From BB31 sp964582525 (GTDB lineage: Bacteria; Pseudomonadota; Gammaproteobacteria; Beggiatoales; Beggiatoaceae), in assembly GCA_964582525.1 (NCBI GenBank), contig CAZOSP010000004.1:1-64000 (forward strand): a stretch of DNA of 64,000 bases, written 5' to 3'. This document shows, piece after piece, positions 62,240 to 64,000 of the stretch. Within the stretch, counting starts at the first letter, position 1, and every line of letters begins with the position of its first letter. The notes under the pieces are model-generated. The model saw only the letters and a program-made list of their open reading frames with translations. It was not told the DNA's origin and searched no databases. The position numbers and the translations under genes are program-made.

Positions 62240-64000
62240 GAATATAAAAAGTCCTTTGATAACTGCCTTTGTTTTTCTCAGCAGCATTTTATTATCCCCT
62301 ACCAGTTTTGCCCATGACGCTGCACAGCACGCCTTTTGGCAGGGTGATTATGGGCAAGCCATCCAGCTTTGGCAAAAAGCCGTCGAAAATTCTACTAACC
62401 CGGTCGAACAACTTGACTATCATATTAAAGTTGCCCTCAGTCAGCGGCAATTGGGGGCTTATACTCGCGCTCAAGAAAGCTTGCAGCAAGCCCGTCAATT
62501 ATTACAAACCGTCCCTGAAAGCACGCCTGCTTATCCCAGCTTGGCTGCGCAATTTTATAATGAATACAGCAAGTTAATGCTTTCAAAAGGCAGCCAACAC
62601 GGGACTGCCGCGCAACAAGCGGTGGCGCAAGCCTTATCCCTTGCCGAAACCGCATCGCAAGCCGACTTATACGCGCAGGTACTTAATCAACAAGGTAATT
62701 TACAAGGTTTGCTGCTCGACTACGAAGCCGCCCTCAACAGCTATAACGATGCCCTAGAGAGGCTTCCCGCAACACAACATGAGCTGCGCAGTAAAATTCA
62801 AATTAACCGAGCGCACAAAATCTACTTATTGGATGTGGATAATGCCTATCAGCATGACGATCTGCAACAAGCCTATCAAAATAGCCGCCGCGCAATATTG
62901 CAAACGCTGGCTGAGATGCAAGCTTGGCAAGACAGTTACGCACAAATTATGGGCTTGATTCGCCTCGCACAATTAGCCGGAGACATTCAGCAACAACTGC
63001 CAACCGCCCAGACTGACTTATCGCAAGCCCGCCTGAAAGCCTTGCAAAAAGCCCTGCGTTTAGCCCAAAACATCCAACAGCCGAGCGCGCTCACTCACGT
63101 CTATTTAGCCCTTGCCGACCTTTACCAACAACACGCGCACACCGCTCAAGCCTTGCGTCTTAACCGCCAAGCCGTATTTCATGCGCAACAAGCGCGAGAC
63201 AATAAACTTTTTTATCTCGGATTGCACCAACAAGGACAACTTTTCCAACAACAAGGCGCGATTGACGAGGCGATCAAAGCCTACCAACAAGCCACTGAAA
63301 AACTCACCCCGATTCGCCTACGCGATGCACAAACCGGTTATTGCAATATCCAACAAAGCTTCCGTGAACGCATCGCCCCGGTCTATTTTGAACTCGCTGA
63401 TTTACTGTTACAACAAGCCGCACAAACCGCAGATGTGGCACAAAAACACGCCCTGTTGAAACGCGCCCGAGACAGTATTGAATCCTTCAAAGGCGCGGAA
63501 TTACAGGCCTATTATCGAGACGACTGCATCACCCTTCATACCTCCACACCCGCCGACCAACAACTGGATGCGCATTCCGTCGTGTTATATCCGATTTCCC
63601 TGCCCAATCGACTAGAATTGCTGCTCAGTTTTAATCAGCACATAGAACAAGTGACGGTGCCCGTCAGCCAACAACAACTCACGCAAACCGCCGCCTTATT
63701 TTTATCCCCTCTGCGCAGTCACCCCAACCCAGAATTACAGGAACGCAGCCGTGATTCGCGGGGTGTCAGTCGCGGCGTGAGTCGCGGCGACAGCGAATCT
63801 CTCTACCAAGACCTTTGCGTCCCCCAAGCACGCGGCAGTCTCTCACTGCCCCCCGCCGCCTTACGCTTCCAACAACCCGCCCAACAACTCTATGACTGGC
63901 TCATAGCCCCGTTGCAAAACAGCTTACAACAACACGCCATAGACACCCTCATCATCGCACCGGACGGCGCATTACGCACCATCCCCTTTGCCGCCCTACG
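62238..64000 (+). CDS. Secreted TPR-CHAT protein, cut by the window end
   Basis: 587 codons are open to the window edge from ATG 62238 (AGGA 8 bases upstream). Signal peptide SPLITAFVFLSSILLSPTSF then AHDAAQ. TPR-like helical repeats run from about residue 30 to 400 (for instance ALNSYNDALERLP, AIKAYQQATEKL). The end enters a CHAT domain: TLIIAPDGALRTIPFAAL near residues 569-586, the typical first strand of this caspase-like fold. The catalytic His/Cys pair would lie beyond 64000. A short repeat codes SRGVSRGVSRGDS near 508-520. CHAT proteins are peptidases or peptidase-like; this one should be exported. Divergent, overlapping starts with the propeller kinase suggest joint control. Confidence 0.85.
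   Translation, partial: MNIKSPLITAFVFLSSILLSPTSFAHDAAQHAFWQGDYGQAIQLWQKAVENSTNPVEQLDYHIKVALSQRQLGAYTRAQESLQQARQLLQTVPESTPAYPSLAAQFYNEYSKLMLSKGSQHGTAAQQAVAQALSLAETASQADLYAQVLNQQGNLQGLLLDYEAALNSYNDALERLPATQHELRSKIQINRAHKIYLLDVDNAYQHDDLQQAYQNSRRAILQTLAEMQAWQDSYAQIMGLIRLAQLAGDIQQQLPTAQTDLSQARLKALQKALRLAQNIQQPSALTHVYLALADLYQQHAHTAQALRLNRQAVFHAQQARDNKLFYLGLHQQGQLFQQQGAIDEAIKAYQQATEKLTPIRLRDAQTGYCNIQQSFRERIAPVYFELADLLLQQAAQTADVAQKHALLKRARDSIESFKGAELQAYYRDDCITLHTSTPADQQLDAHSVVLYPISLPNRLELLLSFNQHIEQVTVPVSQQQLTQTAALFLSPLRSHPNPELQERSRDSRGVSRGVSRGDSESLYQDLCVPQARGSLSLPPAALRFQQPAQQLYDWLIAPLQNSLQQHAIDTLIIAPDGALRTIPFAAL

Overview
The window comes from a gammaproteobacterium. Gene order ispE / tRNA-Gln / prs, together with glnD, scpB, rlmD, rsmJ, msbA, lpxB and a FimX-like regulator, points there. 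A NifL-NifA pair, NO-reductase accessory genes norQ/norD, an unusually dense set of PAS, CheB/CheR and histidine-kinase proteins, many IS remnants and many palindromic repeats are what I would expect of a filamentous sulfur bacterium of the Beggiatoaceae/Thiotrichales type. That placement is an inference from gene content; no rRNA or species marker is present.

Layout. 1-4.1 kb: IS3 remnant, then norQ, a DNR-like regulator and norD (nitric-oxide reductase maturation without norCB). 4.2-8.7 kb: FimX-like c-di-GMP receptor, IS66-type remnant, small exported protein, double-TerB protein. 8.7-14.7 kb (minus): hybrid kinase, scpB, glnD. 14.8-19.8 kb: CheB-CheR-PAS fusion and FGGY sugar kinase. 19.8-24.5 kb is an accessory patch: a decayed small gene, a P-type cation ATPase with foreign-looking codon use, an IS200/IS605 remnant, a 126-bp MITE-like element and a broken AAA gene. 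24.5-31.6 kb: SixA phosphatase, truncated methyltransferase, class III aminotransferase, ThiF-type E1, a frameshifted PhnD-like binding protein coupled to a PP2C phosphatase, OmpA-type lipoprotein, rsmJ. 31.8-33.9 kb (minus): prs, tRNA-Gln(TTG), ispE. 34-38.7 kb: CBS-histidine kinase, two-REC regulator, msbA. 38.7-42.8 kb: a lone rnfA divergent from nifL-nifA, with a NifA-type site and a sigma-54-like site in front of rnfA. 43-44.8 kb: cold-shock protein and rlmD. 44.8-50 kb: ABM protein, CheR, CheB, a ferredoxin-dependent bilin reductase homologue, two paralogous small secreted proteins and a degenerate GGDEF-like protein. 50.4-54.2 kb: ParA-like ATPase overlapping a TonB-dependent receptor, then a metallo-beta-lactamase-fold protein. 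54.3-64 kb: ilvD, lpxB, a 1.5-kilo-residue beta-propeller hybrid kinase and a divergent TPR-CHAT protein that runs off the window.

Two repeat families pervade the intergenic space. Family A is a ~97-bp element with inverted ends (GTAGGGT...ACCCTAC) and two internal hairpins; it occurs whole or as half copies at seven places and has altered the 5' end of lpxB and the 3' end of the neighbouring kinase. Family B comprises short perfect palindromes built on CTAGGTTTTGAAAACCTAG, found mainly at gene ends. No CRISPR array, rRNA, intact transposon or prophage was found. The most striking points are the bilin reductase in an otherwise non-photosynthetic context, the nif-linked lone rnfA with its promoter signals, the repeat-remodelled lpxB/kinase junction, the divergent CHAT/propeller-kinase pair, and the probable transfer of the P-type ATPase from a campylobacterotal donor.
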